From Plantago ovata (Eukaryota > Streptophyta > Magnoliopsida > Lamiales > Plantaginaceae), in contig CM051458.1 of NCBI GenBank assembly GCA_028274465.1, positions 104,610,855 to 104,674,854 of the forward strand: 64,000 nucleotides of DNA. The letters run 5' to 3'. Shown piece by piece: positions 35,231-47,097 of the stretch. A program made the translations under genes and the position numbers. Under the pieces are notes generated by a model. The model was given only the letters and a program-made list of their open reading frames with translations. It was not told the origin of the DNA and made no database searches. Each line of letters starts with the position of its first letter. Within the stretch, counting starts at the first letter, position 1.

Positions 35231-36558
35231 TCAATTACAAACCCTCTGATTCCTCACCGAATCGGACCGCCTCAATGACGAGGACTCTTCCTCATCACCA
35301 CCACCACCACCACCAGCCAACCCCTCGCATTTCACGTCACCATCACCACTTCCCGGCAGCTGGAGCTGAAGATCCATCATTTCCTCCCCTGTCCCGAACT
35401 CCCTTCGCCACTCCTCCCACGTTTCGAGCCACCAATTGGCCAGCCAAACAACGTCGCACTTATCTCCTCCGCTGCCGACTTAATACTCCCGCTCTCTTCT
35501 CCTCCGACGCCATCTACCTCCATTTCATCCTTGTACCTCGCCATTGGCAACAAATCCAACGGCTTCACCACGGAGTTACCACTACTGTTATGATTGCTAC
35601 CGAAGTTAGACATGAGAAGATAAATATTGTTACACATGCTCTTCATCTGGCTCAGCTCTTTGTTCAGCTGCAGATTCTCCTTCCTCAACCTCTCATTCTC
35701 CCCCATCAAATCCGTCGTGGTTCCATTGAACTCGTGCACCGGTACCGGAGCTGGTGAATTCGATGAGGATAATACCTGCTCCTCACCTGAGTTCGATGGA
35801 GAAACCGTTACAACCACTTCAGCCGCCGGTGCAGGCGCCACTGTCACGACAGCAGCAGCGATTTTCCTCCGCTGGATCTCGCACAGGAGATGCTTCTCGC
35901 CTTTTTTAAAGTAATCATTCGAAAACTCCCACCGATCAGGCATCACTTTCCTGAATCCCTACCAAATTCATCAGATGACAAAGAAAAACTCCAATTAAAT
36001 CACTGTTAAAAAACATTTCCATCATAAAACTGAAAGTTTACTCCTCACTTCAATCAACAAAACACTGCAAAAACATTTCAATCGTTTATCCTCAACATCG
36101 CAAAATTGATCAATTGTTCATCAATTCAATAGCTTCTCATCCTCAATCTAATCAACAGAAGACTGTAAAAACATTTCAATCTATAACTGAACAATCATTT
36201 ATCCTCATCGTAAAATTGAACGGTGATTCATCAATTCAATTCAATTCAAATCAACCAGAGACTATAAAAACGAGTTGAATTCAAAAAAATGCAAGTATTA
36301 CTCGGAGCTTACATAAGTATTGAGCTGGCGAACGAAGCTGGAGAAATTATTGTGCTTGAAATACTTGGGGAGCAAATCGCTGGCAAACTCAGCAGTATTC
36401 CAGACGATGAACGAAGATCCGTCTTCGTTCCAGGAGATGACGTCATCGATGGACTTATCATCGACGAGCTGATAAGTTTTGGTCAGGAACGGCGTCGGGA
36501 GAGACCTCGGCCCATCCGCCGATTCGCCGTCGCTCCGACGCGCCGGTGGCGGCGCCAT
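35231..36558 (-). CDS. HSFB2A: Class B heat shock transcription factor, HSFB2A-like, 2 exons, with an apparent C-terminal frameshift
   Basis: Exon 1 is 36558-36313 and exon 2 starts at 35958. The intron splits the DNA-binding domain at LNTY|GFRK, the position conserved in all plant HSFs. The DNA-binding domain (about residues 20-115) reads [48 protein letters not shown] and [21 protein letters not shown] coiled-coil oligomerisation region follows ([20 protein letters not shown]), then the class B repressor-type motif [13 protein letters not shown]. In this frame a stop comes at 35377. In another frame an open, coding-like stretch ([20 protein letters not shown]) runs to a stop at 35231 and ends RNQRVCN. 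The ending NQRVCN is what I recall for Arabidopsis HSFB2a. One base missing near 35400-35425, in a G-rich run, explains this. Class B HSFs repress or modulate heat responses in the nucleus. Confidence 0.9.
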
Positions 36559-36687
36559 AGCTCACCTGAACAGAACCGAACCGAAATCAGAGCCAAATTA
36601 GACAAAGAAGCTGAAAAAATTGCTTACTTACACTTTCCGTTAACAAATTCAACTGGAGGAAACTCGCCCAGATCTGTTTTGGTGGTC

Positions 36688-36824
36688 TCTAGAAGCTTCT
36701 GGGAGATAACTGACCAAGAGACAAAGGGGGCAAGCTTTAGGAGGAGAGAGGAATCGAAAATTATCAAATTGAAAGGTAACGAAACAACGAGAAGGTTCGC
36801 TAGGTATATATACACACGTGGCAA
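36688..36824 (-). promoter_or_regulatory. Heat shock elements, TATA motif and G-box in front of HSFB2A
   Basis: Perfect GAAnnTTC heat shock half-site pairs occur at 36692-36699 (AGAAGCTTCT, with weaker flanking units TCT and GGGA) and at 36791-36798 (GAAGGTTC). A TATA motif TATATATAC lies at about 36804-36812 and a G-box-type CACGTGGC at 36814-36821. Relative to that TATA the first element lies in the leader, so the true start site may be elsewhere. A second TATA-like run lies at about 36873-36886. Confidence 0.55.
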
Positions 36825-36829
36825 GGTAT

Positions 36830-38475
36830 GGATGAGGGAGGGTTTTATTATTAGTTTTCTGTTTTTTTTTTTTTTTATATTTATATTTATTAATGTTATT
36901 GTTTTCCATTGGACCATCGGTAGATAAATATTGCAAGTAATGGAATAAAGTAAAGGAATAATAAAGTGATTGCACATTTCTGTCAATAGATTGTACTAGT
37001 ATCGGTCAAGATTTTGGTACTTCATAAGGGAATATTATTACCGCAAACTTTTGTCAGTCAAAATGAATCAAATTGTGGAATGTATTATGGCATAGAATGT
37101 TTATCCATCCGATCCCATGAACTCATGTAGTAGTAATTTTATTTCCAGATTGATTTATTATTAATCGGGATAATTTGAGAGTTTAAATTATTCATAGACC
37201 ACATTTATTAATAAGTATATATAAATACCATAAGAGGTTGACCTTTTTTTTATTTATAAAAAATCCATACCTTTTTATTTACTTTATTATTTTAATAATG
37301 TCTTTTTTTTTAATTGATTGCTAATCCTAATAGGTAAAGTTTTCAGACCGGAGGTAATAATCTCAACGTTTAATGATGTTTGAACGTATTTTATACGTTG
37401 TTGTATATTAGTGTTTAATATGTTTTAATGCATTGCTTATATTGTACCGTAGTATTTAATGATGTTTTAGTGTGATATACACATTACTACATTACAGCAT
37501 TTTAAAGGTTGCACATTTCTAAATTTTTTTACGACTACGGTTTTAAAATGTTCCACGACACTATCGGAAGTATTGCCGCCAGAGAAATAACTTACCATAT
37601 ACTGTATTAAATAAAAATTGTGGAGTTAGTATTGTAAAATTGTGAAGTTAGTTTTAACTTTGGCGTTATGGTATATTTTGCCAAAGAAATGAATATTGAT
37701 CGATTTTAGGTTTTGCAAAATGATGGTGTTGGATTTGGATTGATTTTGGGGGACAAAAATGGAAGGTGAGGTAGGATATATATATAGGTGCTTTTTACAA
37801 TTGAGTGACAAATTGGAGTTTGGTTGGTTTTTGGGGTAAATGAATTATTTTGCAATTTTACCAAAATTAAAAAGAGTCAAAGCTGAGAAACAAAAAAACA
37901 ACAATGCCAAAGTTAAAACTGAACCACCTCTCTGTTTTTACGGAAAATCAGAGATGATGGAGAACGAATGAATCATGTGATACTGTAAATAATGGTACTT
38001 TTTTCGAGTTCCTCATGAATGAAACGAAGAAGGGTCAAACCTAAATCTTATATGACTCCATTATAGTAAAGGTTTACAGTATCACAACCTTGGAGTTATA
38101 GTATAGTCAATAAAATAGTTGCCCAGAAAGGATTCTAAAGCCTAAACTGTACTAGCTATTGAAATATAGTACACTCATCCAGGCAGAAACTGAAGTCATA
38201 CTTATGGATGAACCAACAGAGGGCACATCAATGTCATTGTTTATTTAACAATCAGCCAGCAGCAATCGAAGTTTAGGGGCAGCTGGATAACATATAGTCC
38301 CAGGAAAGATTGACAGAATCATCTGAAACAAACCTAGAGCTAGTAAACATACCTATATACAGTATGCAAATCAGAGAAGAGGAGTTCAAGGGCAACTAGG
38401 TAGAGCAACAAAACAAAGTCATATAGAAGTGGGTTGTCCATACAAACGAAGATGCATACAGTAACACATTAAAGA
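36830..38475. other. AT-rich intergenic region
   Basis: This is upstream sequence of HSFB2A on the left and 3' flank of the inhibitor-2 gene on the right. The phrase TTTAATGATGTTT recurs near 37368 and 37455. No gene is supported. Confidence 0.4.
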
Positions 38476-39534
38476 TTAAGATTCCGGTGCAGATGGTGAG
38501 GAATCCTCGATGTCAATGTCTTTGACCCCAGCAGTGATATCATGGGTTCCATTCGCTTTCTTGATAGCTCCAGTCTCCTCATCAAAATCTTCTTCAAGAA
38601 AAGATCCTTGTCTACGGTGTTCTTTAACTTGGCGAAACTCGTCATAATGAGCTTTCCTGTGCTCCCTAAAGTTCCTCCTCCTCTCAGTTTCACCAGGATC
38701 TGAGGAATGTATTGCAACATGAGCAAATGTCAAGTGAACAATTGACACACTTTGTCAAGTGAGTGGATAAACAATTTCTTCATTTAACAATCATTGTTCC
38801 AGGCAGACAATGCGAATAACTGAACATCTGAAAACAGATATAATTCGCACCTTTTTCATCTTGATCCATATCATCAGCCTCATCTTCAGAAGAGGTCCAT
38901 CCTGATTTGCTAGAGGAAGCAACATCATCTAAAGCCGAACGGATAGCTTCTGCATGCATTGCATCTTCAAAACCATCCTCGAAGCTTCTTGTTCTGGCAG
39001 GAGATAATGATCCTATACCAACAAATAATTTAGTAGATAGGGGATGCCTTATGAAAAATCAATGCATAATATACCTTGTAATGATATAACTCTAGTTTAT
39101 TTTATTTTTAATTTAATTAATTAATTTATTCTTTTACTTTCTCGTATATGTAGGGTAAATCGGTTTAATGATACTTGAAAAAATGAGTCTGCCACAGAGC
39201 CAGATTTTGATTTTGGAGAAGAAACAACTTAAACATTTTAAGAATTACTGGAAAGAGTGGGAGTCATTAATTAACAGTCCCAGCTTGAGGTCACAAAACA
39301 TGAAGATGGATTGCAAAAAAAAAATTAGAAAGTTGTCAAATAGTTTAAATCAATTTCGAAATGAAATGATAGAGAAGACAGAATTACAGAAACATATAAG
39401 CGAACAAACGACGCATACCATCATCATCAGCAATCATGTTATGATACGGTGTCTTTGGCTCTGTAATTTTTTGCCTTACGGGTTTATTTGCCTCAATCTC
39501 CCCCAGATTAGCTTCATCCCATCGAACCCGTGAC
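38476..39534 (-). CDS. I-2: Protein phosphatase 1 regulatory inhibitor 2 (I-2); start exon not located
   Basis: Three coding exons on the minus strand, 39534-39419, 39012-38851 and 38699-38476, join in phase to 502 bases. Their products contain [51 protein letters not shown] and [20 protein letters not shown], the core blocks of eukaryotic inhibitor-2. [10 protein letters not shown] holds the conserved TP site. [13 protein letters not shown] is the PP1 active-site helix region. I-2 binds and restrains the PP1 catalytic subunit. The family start is normally only two or three residues before RVRWDEAN, yet the exon opens at S-R-V-R-W without an ATG. A tiny upstream exon must supply it and was not found. 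An apparent 5' leader exon ends at about 40938 with the donor GTATGA. Confidence 0.9.
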
Positions 39535-40937
39535 CTAGTAGCAAAAGTAAATAATGAATAGAAACACAACTTCAACAAACCTGAAAGATCAATCAGCAAG
39601 CAATTCAAAATGGTTCCGATGCAATGCACATAGACAAGTGTTGCTAAGAGCATGCAAACATAGATTTAACATTTTAGTTAGAGGCAAATATACACAAGAA
39701 GTCTAATTATATGATAGCAGGCCGAGTTCACAAATAAACAATGTCTCAACTCTCAAATCAGTTATACATGTTTGCAAAAACTTATGCTCCTAATTAGCTA
39801 ATTATATGATAGCAAGTAGAATTCTTATATGAACAATGTCTAGAATCAGTAATCTATTGTGGAACTTATGGTCCTAATTAGCACAGGCTACGTTCTGAAT
39901 ACTTACAGTTACCGAGTTACACATCATCCTCATTCATGTACACATTACATATATAGACTATAGTACCAAAAACACTTGAGTGCATGGACTTCAGAACATC
40001 AAATTCCACCATTTATATAGATAACATAAGATATCAAATGAAGCATAGGCATCATGTGGAAGAAAATAACAGTAGTATATAATCTAATTGCCAAAGCACT
40101 TAATCCTCTGATAATCAAAACACTGGACAAAAAAACACGAGGGGGTTGCAATCAATCAAAAACATCACAAAAAGGAGACCATGACAAGAGTATGATAAAA
40201 AAATTACTTCGGCATTTCAGCAACTTAACAGGCCTTCGAGGTTTCCAGTCACTCAGCTTATGCCAATTACTTAACTCAACTGCAATAAGAAAGCACAAAT
40301 TATTCCACGACGAAGTTTCTCACAATCAGTAATCTGCAAAAGCATAACAACATTCAAATAGATAGCGTCCGTGCGTGTAGTACATAAAGACTAAAAAGTA
40401 GCAACAATACAATTAGTGAATTTTCTCAAACATCCAACTAGATAGAGTCTGTGAACGACAAACAGATAGAGTCCGTCGGTGTAGTTCATAAAGACTAGCA
40501 GAATTACAACACACAGAGTGTTAAGAACAACCATTAACCAACAGCGATTCGGTTAGTTAATTTGCTCAAACATCATTTAACTAATTCTCAATCATGCAGA
40601 TATACTAGTCACAACATTTCCCCCAAATTCAATTGCTCGCATATAGGGGAAAAACAAAGCCCTAGCTAAAGCAAAATCCAGATTAATCCACATATTAGAC
40701 TAATCAATCCATCGCAAAATTACTATCTAACACAATCACGAGCTCATTCTGTATTGCACCGGTGAGTCTGTGACTAAATTCAATCGAGAGAAATCGATTC
40801 ATTCATTTACGGTATAAACAAACGCGATTCACCGGAAATAGAATTCAAGCTAGCAAAAGCAGTAGATCATACATACAAGCAGAAACTAATCGACATCACG
40901 AAGATTGATCGTAGAGGAGAAGATTTTCATACCTTGG

Positions 40938-40992
40938 AGAAGAGATGGTGATATCTACCTTCTGGTTCTGTGTTTCTCTCGAGCTTTTGTAT
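40938..40992 (-). other. Probable 5' untranslated exon of the inhibitor-2 gene
   Basis: On the minus strand a pyrimidine- and purine-mixed leader ends CATCTCTTCTCCAAG followed by the donor GTATGAAAAT. It contains no in-frame ATG. The position, about 1.4 kb upstream of the first recognised coding exon, suits a leader intron. Confidence 0.45.
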
Positions 40993-42641
40993 TTTTTGTT
41001 TTTTTGGGCGAAAGTGTAATTAATGCATGACAGCATGAGCACTTTCTTCTAGATTAGCGCGATTTTGTTGCTTTCCCGAAACTGCCCCTGATGAGAACCG
41101 GAATAACGAGTATACCCTCATTGACCCGTTTGTGCTTTTCCGGGTCGGATCATTCGCTTTGGATAAGTATGACTCTATAATAACGGAAGTTGATCTAACG
41201 TAGTATTACTCCGTATTAAATGAAAGTTGATTCACATGCCATGGAGAAACTCTGTTAAAAAGGAAAAAAAGCCTCTCTTAAACGAGTGAATAACGTTCAT
41301 TATTTTGACTCTTTATTCTGAATACAAAATTTACTTTTTAAACATTTTTTAAAGTTGAAAACCATCCTCATAATCCATGTTACCGGCCAAGTTCACGCAC
41401 GTGGAAAATATATAAATAGATGCATCTTGACCAAATGATATTATCCATGGAATTTACCAAACTTAGCCACGTTAGACTATAACATTATTATAGTTTTTCC
41501 ATTGCAGGGATTTATAACTCCTAATACATTATTGTAGTAATGTACTTTGGCAAAACAAGAGCTGAATCATTAAATTAAATGGGTTAGAGTCACAACTTAC
41601 TTGTGTCGAATACAATACTAGGAACCGCCTCACACGCGTGAAGCGTAATCTTATAAAACATTATTGTTTTATTAAATAATATATTGAAATAAATGGAGTG
41701 AATATATAATTTTCACATAATGACTTCAAACGTAATAAAAAATAACTAATTGAGTAATTAAACTTAATATAAATGGTGTGCTATAAATGTATATAATTTT
41801 GTAGTTATGCAATTAATAGTTTTGAATTGAACTATATTAGACATACGAAAAGTATTCTTCCGAAGAGTTAAGAACCATCGGATACATCTCTAAACTTTGG
41901 AAACATTCAACTTCAAAATCTGCAATTCATCTTTTTCGCATGTTAATTGGTATTTTTCATCAGTTGAATATATTGTCAAGTGCTTCATATAAACATTCTA
42001 GTTTCATAATATGATGTTTTTAGTTATTTTTATCGTATGATTTAAGAATAATTTAAGGTCAAAATGATCATCGAAAAAGTCAACAAAATCAAGTGTTATA
42101 TTTATTATTGGACGGAGGAAGTATGTCTTTTTTTTATAAGAACATATCATGGTTATATTTTAAAATTAAGTATAATACGTCATACAACTTTGTTAAAAAA
42201 TAAAAATTTAAGAAGAGAATAAATAAAAAAGAAAAAAATTACGTCAATAATAAGATTCGAACCCAACACCTTCAACTAAAATAATGATACAAATAATAAT
42301 AGAGAAAAATCACGTCAACAAGATTCGAACCAAACACCTTCAATAAAAATAATAATAAAAATAATCGACAAAAATCACGCCAACAGGATTCGAACCCTAC
42401 ATCTTTTAATTAACTAATGACACATGTACGCACCAGATTAAAATTGGATAACCAAGATCAACGGATTAAAATTGATTGGTAGGTCAATCAATTGATTGAA
42501 TCAACATGCTTATTATATTACTTTAATTTTGGATAATTACTTTAATTTTGGATAATTAATGCATTTCAGAAAATCATATTGTATTTAACTACTAGCAATA
42601 GTCGTCAAACATACACTTCCACACTAAAGCTAGCTATAACC
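40993..42641. other. Divergent intergenic region between inhibitor-2 and RALF
   Basis: This carries the promoters of two divergently transcribed genes. It is AT-rich. A possible Stowaway terminus (GGACGGAGGAAGTA near 42110) has no partner in view. A 21-base direct repeat TTACTTTAATTTTGGATAAT occurs twice at about 42519-42558. Confidence 0.45.
42234..42415. repeat. Three tandem units of about 68 bases with a tRNA B-box-like core
   Basis: Units start near 42234, 42305 and 42370. Each has ATCACGTCAACA or a variant, then GATTCGAACC, then ACACCTTCAA and an AAT-rich tail. On the minus strand the core reads GGTTCGAATC, like an RNA polymerase III B box. No A box or cloverleaf is present. Confidence 0.75.
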
Positions 42642-42980
42642 ATGAACATTCATCCACATTTCATGCTATTACTCCTTGTTGAGTTTTTCCTTCTTATCGC
42701 ACACGGCAGCAGCATGTACAATCAGGACAAGGTGTTTGCCCTGTCAAAATCCAAGTCATCTTGCAGTCCAGAAGAAAAGCTTATCGGTGGTTGTGGCGGC
42801 CAAGAAACGATCATGGCATTTGAGAGCAGCAGGAGGTTCTTGAAGCACATAAGCTATGAGGCAGAGGGGAGGAACAATGTTCGGTGCAAAGGGACAACGG
42901 ATTGCACGATACATAAACCTATGAATCCTTACAAACGCGGTTGTACTAGGGGCACTTATTGTGCTAGGAACAACAATTGA
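42642..42980 (+). CDS. RALF: RALF-like secreted peptide precursor, 112 aa, single exon
   Basis: The ATG at 42642 opens with a signal peptide, MNIHPHFMLLLLVEFFLLIA, with cleavage likely near HGSS. A propeptide with CSPEEKLIGGC follows, then the site RRFL, which resembles the RRIL/RRxL subtilase (S1P) site of RALF precursors. The mature region has HISYEAEGRNN in place of the usual YISYGALRRNN, then NPYKRGCTRGTYC, the conserved RALF tail. Four cysteines are present, but the first pair is only five residues apart (CKGTTDC), shorter than in classical RALFs. RALFs are apoplastic ligands of CrRLK1L receptor kinases such as FERONIA, affecting pH and growth. It stands between inhibitor-2 and ARFRP1, where Arabidopsis, from memory, has no such gene. 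It is intact. Confidence 0.85.
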   Translation: MNIHPHFMLLLLVEFFLLIAHGSSMYNQDKVFALSKSKSSCSPEEKLIGGCGGQETIMAFESSRRFLKHISYEAEGRNNVRCKGTTDCTIHKPMNPYKRGCTRGTYCARNNN

Positions 42981-44470
42981 TCGACTAAAGATAAAGACAT
43001 TTCAATTCTATTAATTTGTGTCTTCCTTTATAATAAGTGTGTTACATTTGATGTCATATCTCTTGCTACGAGTTTTTTTCATATGAATGTTTCACAAATT
43101 GTCCAACTATTGCTTGTTAGGCCAGTTTGTAACGCTGCTTGGCAATTCGATCGATCAGTTGATGTTAGGGTCATCTTTCACAAATCATCAGACATATAAT
43201 TTGCTCATAACTTATTTTTAGAAATTAAATTAGATGGTCACTTTATTATCTTTTATACCACATGGTTCGAATCAAAATATGCACCAAATTGATCATTCCA
43301 CAAATTAATTGATCAAGGGGTTGCACAGGCAACACCCTAAAATGTAAACTTGTATTCATTAACACCTAAAAGTACAAAAATGGTATAACATTGTGTATGA
43401 GTCAGGTGTTATTCTATCCGTTTGAAACATTTTGATTTATTCGAACTTGAATTGAATTTAATGAATTTGAACTAAATTGAATTTATTTGTTATATAAAAA
43501 CAAGCAAGTAAATATAATTGAACTAAAATGAATTCAAACTAAATTTATTTGAACTGTTTTTAGAGGAAAAGAACATAGACTTGATAGGTCTTAAATTCGT
43601 TTTTTGGTTTTTTAGACACAGAGAATAGAGTTGTTCAACAATATCAAAAATCGAATCAAAATACCGAAATAAAGTATCGATCCAAAAAGGTACAGTGTTA
43701 GGTATGGTAATTTTTACCTATTCGGTAACGGAATTTTTTTTATCCAATATAGTTTAATTTTTTTGTGTTAAAACTTTTTGTCTTCTTGAAGAAATAGTTG
43801 TGATGGAATATCGTTTTTAGAAGAGTCGAGTTGTTTTAGTTAGTTGTGGAAACATACTTAAGTTCTTGAATTGCATAAATGAAGTTGATTAATTAGGTCC
43901 CGGAATTGCATAATATAAGTGATTTGTTGCATTATGTTGTTTTAATTGCATAGTTATCTTGTAGATTAACATTAAATCAATTGAAATCTCATCGAAATCT
44001 CATCTAATTTCTCTGAAAAAGTCACAAGTCACAGTTCGCCGTTTAAACAATTCCATTTTGTATTTGTATTATATATACTCATGCTACACTTTTGGACAGG
44101 AACTCATTTCATTTTGATGGATGATCGTACTAGTATAAAACAGTACGAATTAGCTTGGAAGTTTGAGTAAACTATCCACACGGTTGCAATAAAAATTTAC
44201 ATTTTTCTTCGGTCTTTTACAAAATACCGTACCGTTATCGAAAAAATATGTATATTTCGGTTCGGTATTGGACACTGATAAATTTGTCAATTTGAGTATT
44301 GGGTAGAGAAATACATCTATTGCCTATTTCGTGTATCCGGGTCCGAAATTGCTTAAATTGGACGGAACCCCCGAATCTGGGTCAAAGCACAGAGGGTATT
44401 AATGGCATTGAACTCATCGGACACATAAGGCAAGAAAAATAAGAATTGGGGCCAAATCTGCAACGAAATT
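42981..44470. other. Intergenic region with decayed repeat sequence
   Basis: AT-rich, no gene. Words of the type AAAATACCG...TATTTCGGTTCGGTATTGG near 43660-43740 and 44210-44270 resemble the self-complementary ends of a degraded DNA transposon, but I could not define termini. Confidence 0.35.
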
Positions 44471-45243
44471 CTACAAACACCTTCAGGTCGTGAGCTTCCT
44501 CTCCACATTCCAATCCTCTATGTAGCTTTGCAGGCCCTCAATCCACCTTTCACAAGTACGTATTTCTTCTCCATCTCTTGTTCCATGCTCTGATTCGTCT
44601 CCATCACTCGGAGCTGAGTAATCTCTGTTGTGGAACAGCTCACTCACTTTCGCAATTCTCGTTTGATCCGCTTTTGTTGGTATTTTGGGAAGAAGTGTGC
44701 AATTCGATCATATAATTCGTTAATTCGGTTGATTTTGAGATCTGTGTAGTGGATTGAATTGAGTGAGGTTGAGATCTTTACATTCTGATGATTTAAATAC
44801 TGTTCGTTTGTTGCTCTGATCTCAGTTTTCTGATGATTGTTTTGAGTACCTTAATTGTCGAATGGTGTGACGATTACCTTAAAATTCAGCTCTCTGCTCT
44901 AGTATAGTGTTATTTTCAGGGATAAGTTGCTAGAATTTAGCATATGTACTAGTAGGGGATAAATGGTCAAACTAAGAATTATAAGTAAGTGGTGTTAGTT
45001 AGAAAATTGATCATGCTAATGTGATAACCGATGTAATTAGTTTAGCCGATCTCGGAGCTGCTCTTGACTGAGCAATTTCAGTATATTTGTAAGCTAAAAG
45101 TGCCATTTGTATGTTATTGTTATATTATCTTCATTAATGTTCTTATATTTGTTCAACTTCTGCATGATTGCAGGATATTGTTTGTCATATACGAACCAAA
45201 GTAACATAAGAAGATCGAGAATAGTAGTTAGTGCGCGAGAGGG

Positions 45244-47097
45244 ATGTTTTCACTCGCATATGGACTATGGAAGTACATGTTTAGCAAAATGGAGTTTCAT
45301 GTTCTTATTCTCGGTATTGACAAGTCTGGAAAAACGGTAGTCTGTTTATACACTCTTTTATCTTGAAATATTCATGTCATTTCTTATCTTGCTATTGTAG
45401 ACAATTAGACATATCATTTGAGTTTGGCCCCTATATCCCAATAGACCAATATTCAAGCCGATTGTCTTATGTTTTAAATATTACTATCATCCTTGAGAAT
45501 ATAGAACTGTCCAGAATCCAGATATTGATATACATATGATCACCTATTGTGCACTACCTAAATGACACTTTTATGAACTTCGACTTGTGGCAAAAAGCTT
45601 CACCAGATTTAAGATTTTAGCATGCACCATACCTCATGTGAAATGGGGATATATGTGAAACCTAGATTAAGGAATTTATCCAAGCTTACTCTTATTTTAG
45701 AGAATGGGAGATTGCTAAAAATTCTCCCACCGGTTGAATGGGTTTTGTTAGTTGGGAATTGTTTCTTGCCATGATCACTGGTGTCCAGAAACACAGCCAG
45801 CCTATGAATTTCCTTTTACCTGGAAGGCTGTTTTTACTGTGTACCACCAAAGCATTTTTTAGCTTGTTATTTAAAAAAACAAAAATCCTCATCAAGGAAA
45901 TATAGATTTTGGAATTAACATCAAGGCACACAACTGGTCCTGGACACTTGTCTACTTCTATTTTCTGTCTTTATGGAAAGTCAATAGCTACTTTAAAAAA
46001 TGCTTGCTCTTTAACAATATTTGCGCTTGAATTGCAGACATTACTGGAGAAGTTGAAAGCACAGTACTCGAATTTGGAAGGCTTGCCACCAGACCGAATT
46101 GTTCCAACTGTAGGTCTTAATATTGGCCGAGTAGAAGTGACAAATTCAAAGCTTGTATTCTGGGACCTGGGAGGTCAGGTTTGAAATGTACTCTGACTTA
46201 TTTTCAATTGATATTACACTAGTACATGATTTCCCGAGTCCGTATTGGCCAACTTATTTAAACGGAACCGTAGACCCCTTCATTTCTATTTTTCGGTCAT
46301 TTATCATTGATGAATGACTTGTTCCTCACCAGCCTGGTCTTCGCTCTATCTGGGAAAAGTATTATGATGAGGCACATGCTGTGATATATGTTGTTGATGC
46401 TGCATGTCCATCCCGGTTTGAAGATTCAAAATCTGCTCTAGGTAATAGTTTCAGAACTATGATCCACCTCCACTGACAGTATTTTTACTTCCAGATTCAT
46501 TTTTGGTGTATTGTGTAACTAGCCCCATATATTCCTATACTTACAATATTTAGTTATTTTATATGTGATTTGCAGAAAAGGTTCTGAGGCACGAGGATCT
46601 GCAAGGAGCCCCGCTCCTCATATTAGCGAACAAGCAGGTAAGCTTCTTTGTCTATCTGGAACTAGGATATTACAGACTGGAGAAAGTTGGCTTTATAAAA
46701 TGTGGAATATTGTGAATTTAGTAACATACACATCCAATAAGTATATTGCCATCACAACTCGTACAGTTGAATCCTATCTTATCTTTGTGCTCCTCAGGAT
46801 CTTGAAGAAGCTGTATCAGCTGATGAACTTGCTAGATATCTTGACCTAAAAAAATTGGATGAGCGAGTCTACACGTTTCAAGCTGTTTCAGGATTTGATG
46901 GGTATGCTGATGGATTTTCATTTTGTGATATTTATGCTCACTAATGAGCCCCCCCCCCTTAGTGTACAGGGTGATCATTCTGAAATTTTTGTTGCAGGTT
47001 GGGGATAAAAGAAAGTGTGAACTGGTTGTTAGATGCGATGGAGAGGAGTAAGAGAACTGAGACATTAAGGCTCCGTGCAGGATCCAGTGTCGTTTAG
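45244..47097 (+). CDS. ARFRP1: ARF-related small GTPase ARFRP1/GB1 (ARL3-like), 6 coding exons, 202 aa
   Basis: Coding exons: 45244-45336, 46038-46178, 46333-46441, 46576-46637, 46798-46901 and 46998-47097, all phase-consistent. The start MFSLAYGLWKYMFSKMEFHV is distinctive for ARFRP1, which lacks the N-myristoyl glycine of true ARFs. GTPase motifs: G1 GIDKSGKT, G2 region PTVGLNIG, G3 WDLGGQ, G4 NKQD, G5 region AVSGFDG. ARFRP1/Arl3 works at the trans-Golgi, recruiting Arl1 and golgins. A leader exon ending near 44555 (CACAA|GTACGT) joins an acceptor at 45173, so the 5' UTR is spliced. It lies tail-to-tail with CTF8, 575 bases apart. It corresponds to Arabidopsis GB1, At5g52210, by memory. The gene is intact. 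Confidence 0.95.

Noticed and set aside
35275-35914. Plus-strand frames including a His-rich one
   Set aside because: They are antisense to HSFB2A exon 2. The His run comes from the GGT repeat coding for Gly on the other strand.
36289-36927. 212-codon plus-strand frame
   Set aside because: It is antisense to HSFB2A exon 1 and its promoter, with no domain of its own.
39168-39533. Plus-strand frame across an inhibitor-2 intron and exon
   Set aside because: It overlaps the conserved inhibitor-2 coding exon on the opposite strand, and the intron part has no family signal.
42234-42415. tRNA genes suggested by GGTTCGAATC words
   Set aside because: No acceptor stem, D arm or anticodon arm can be folded around them.
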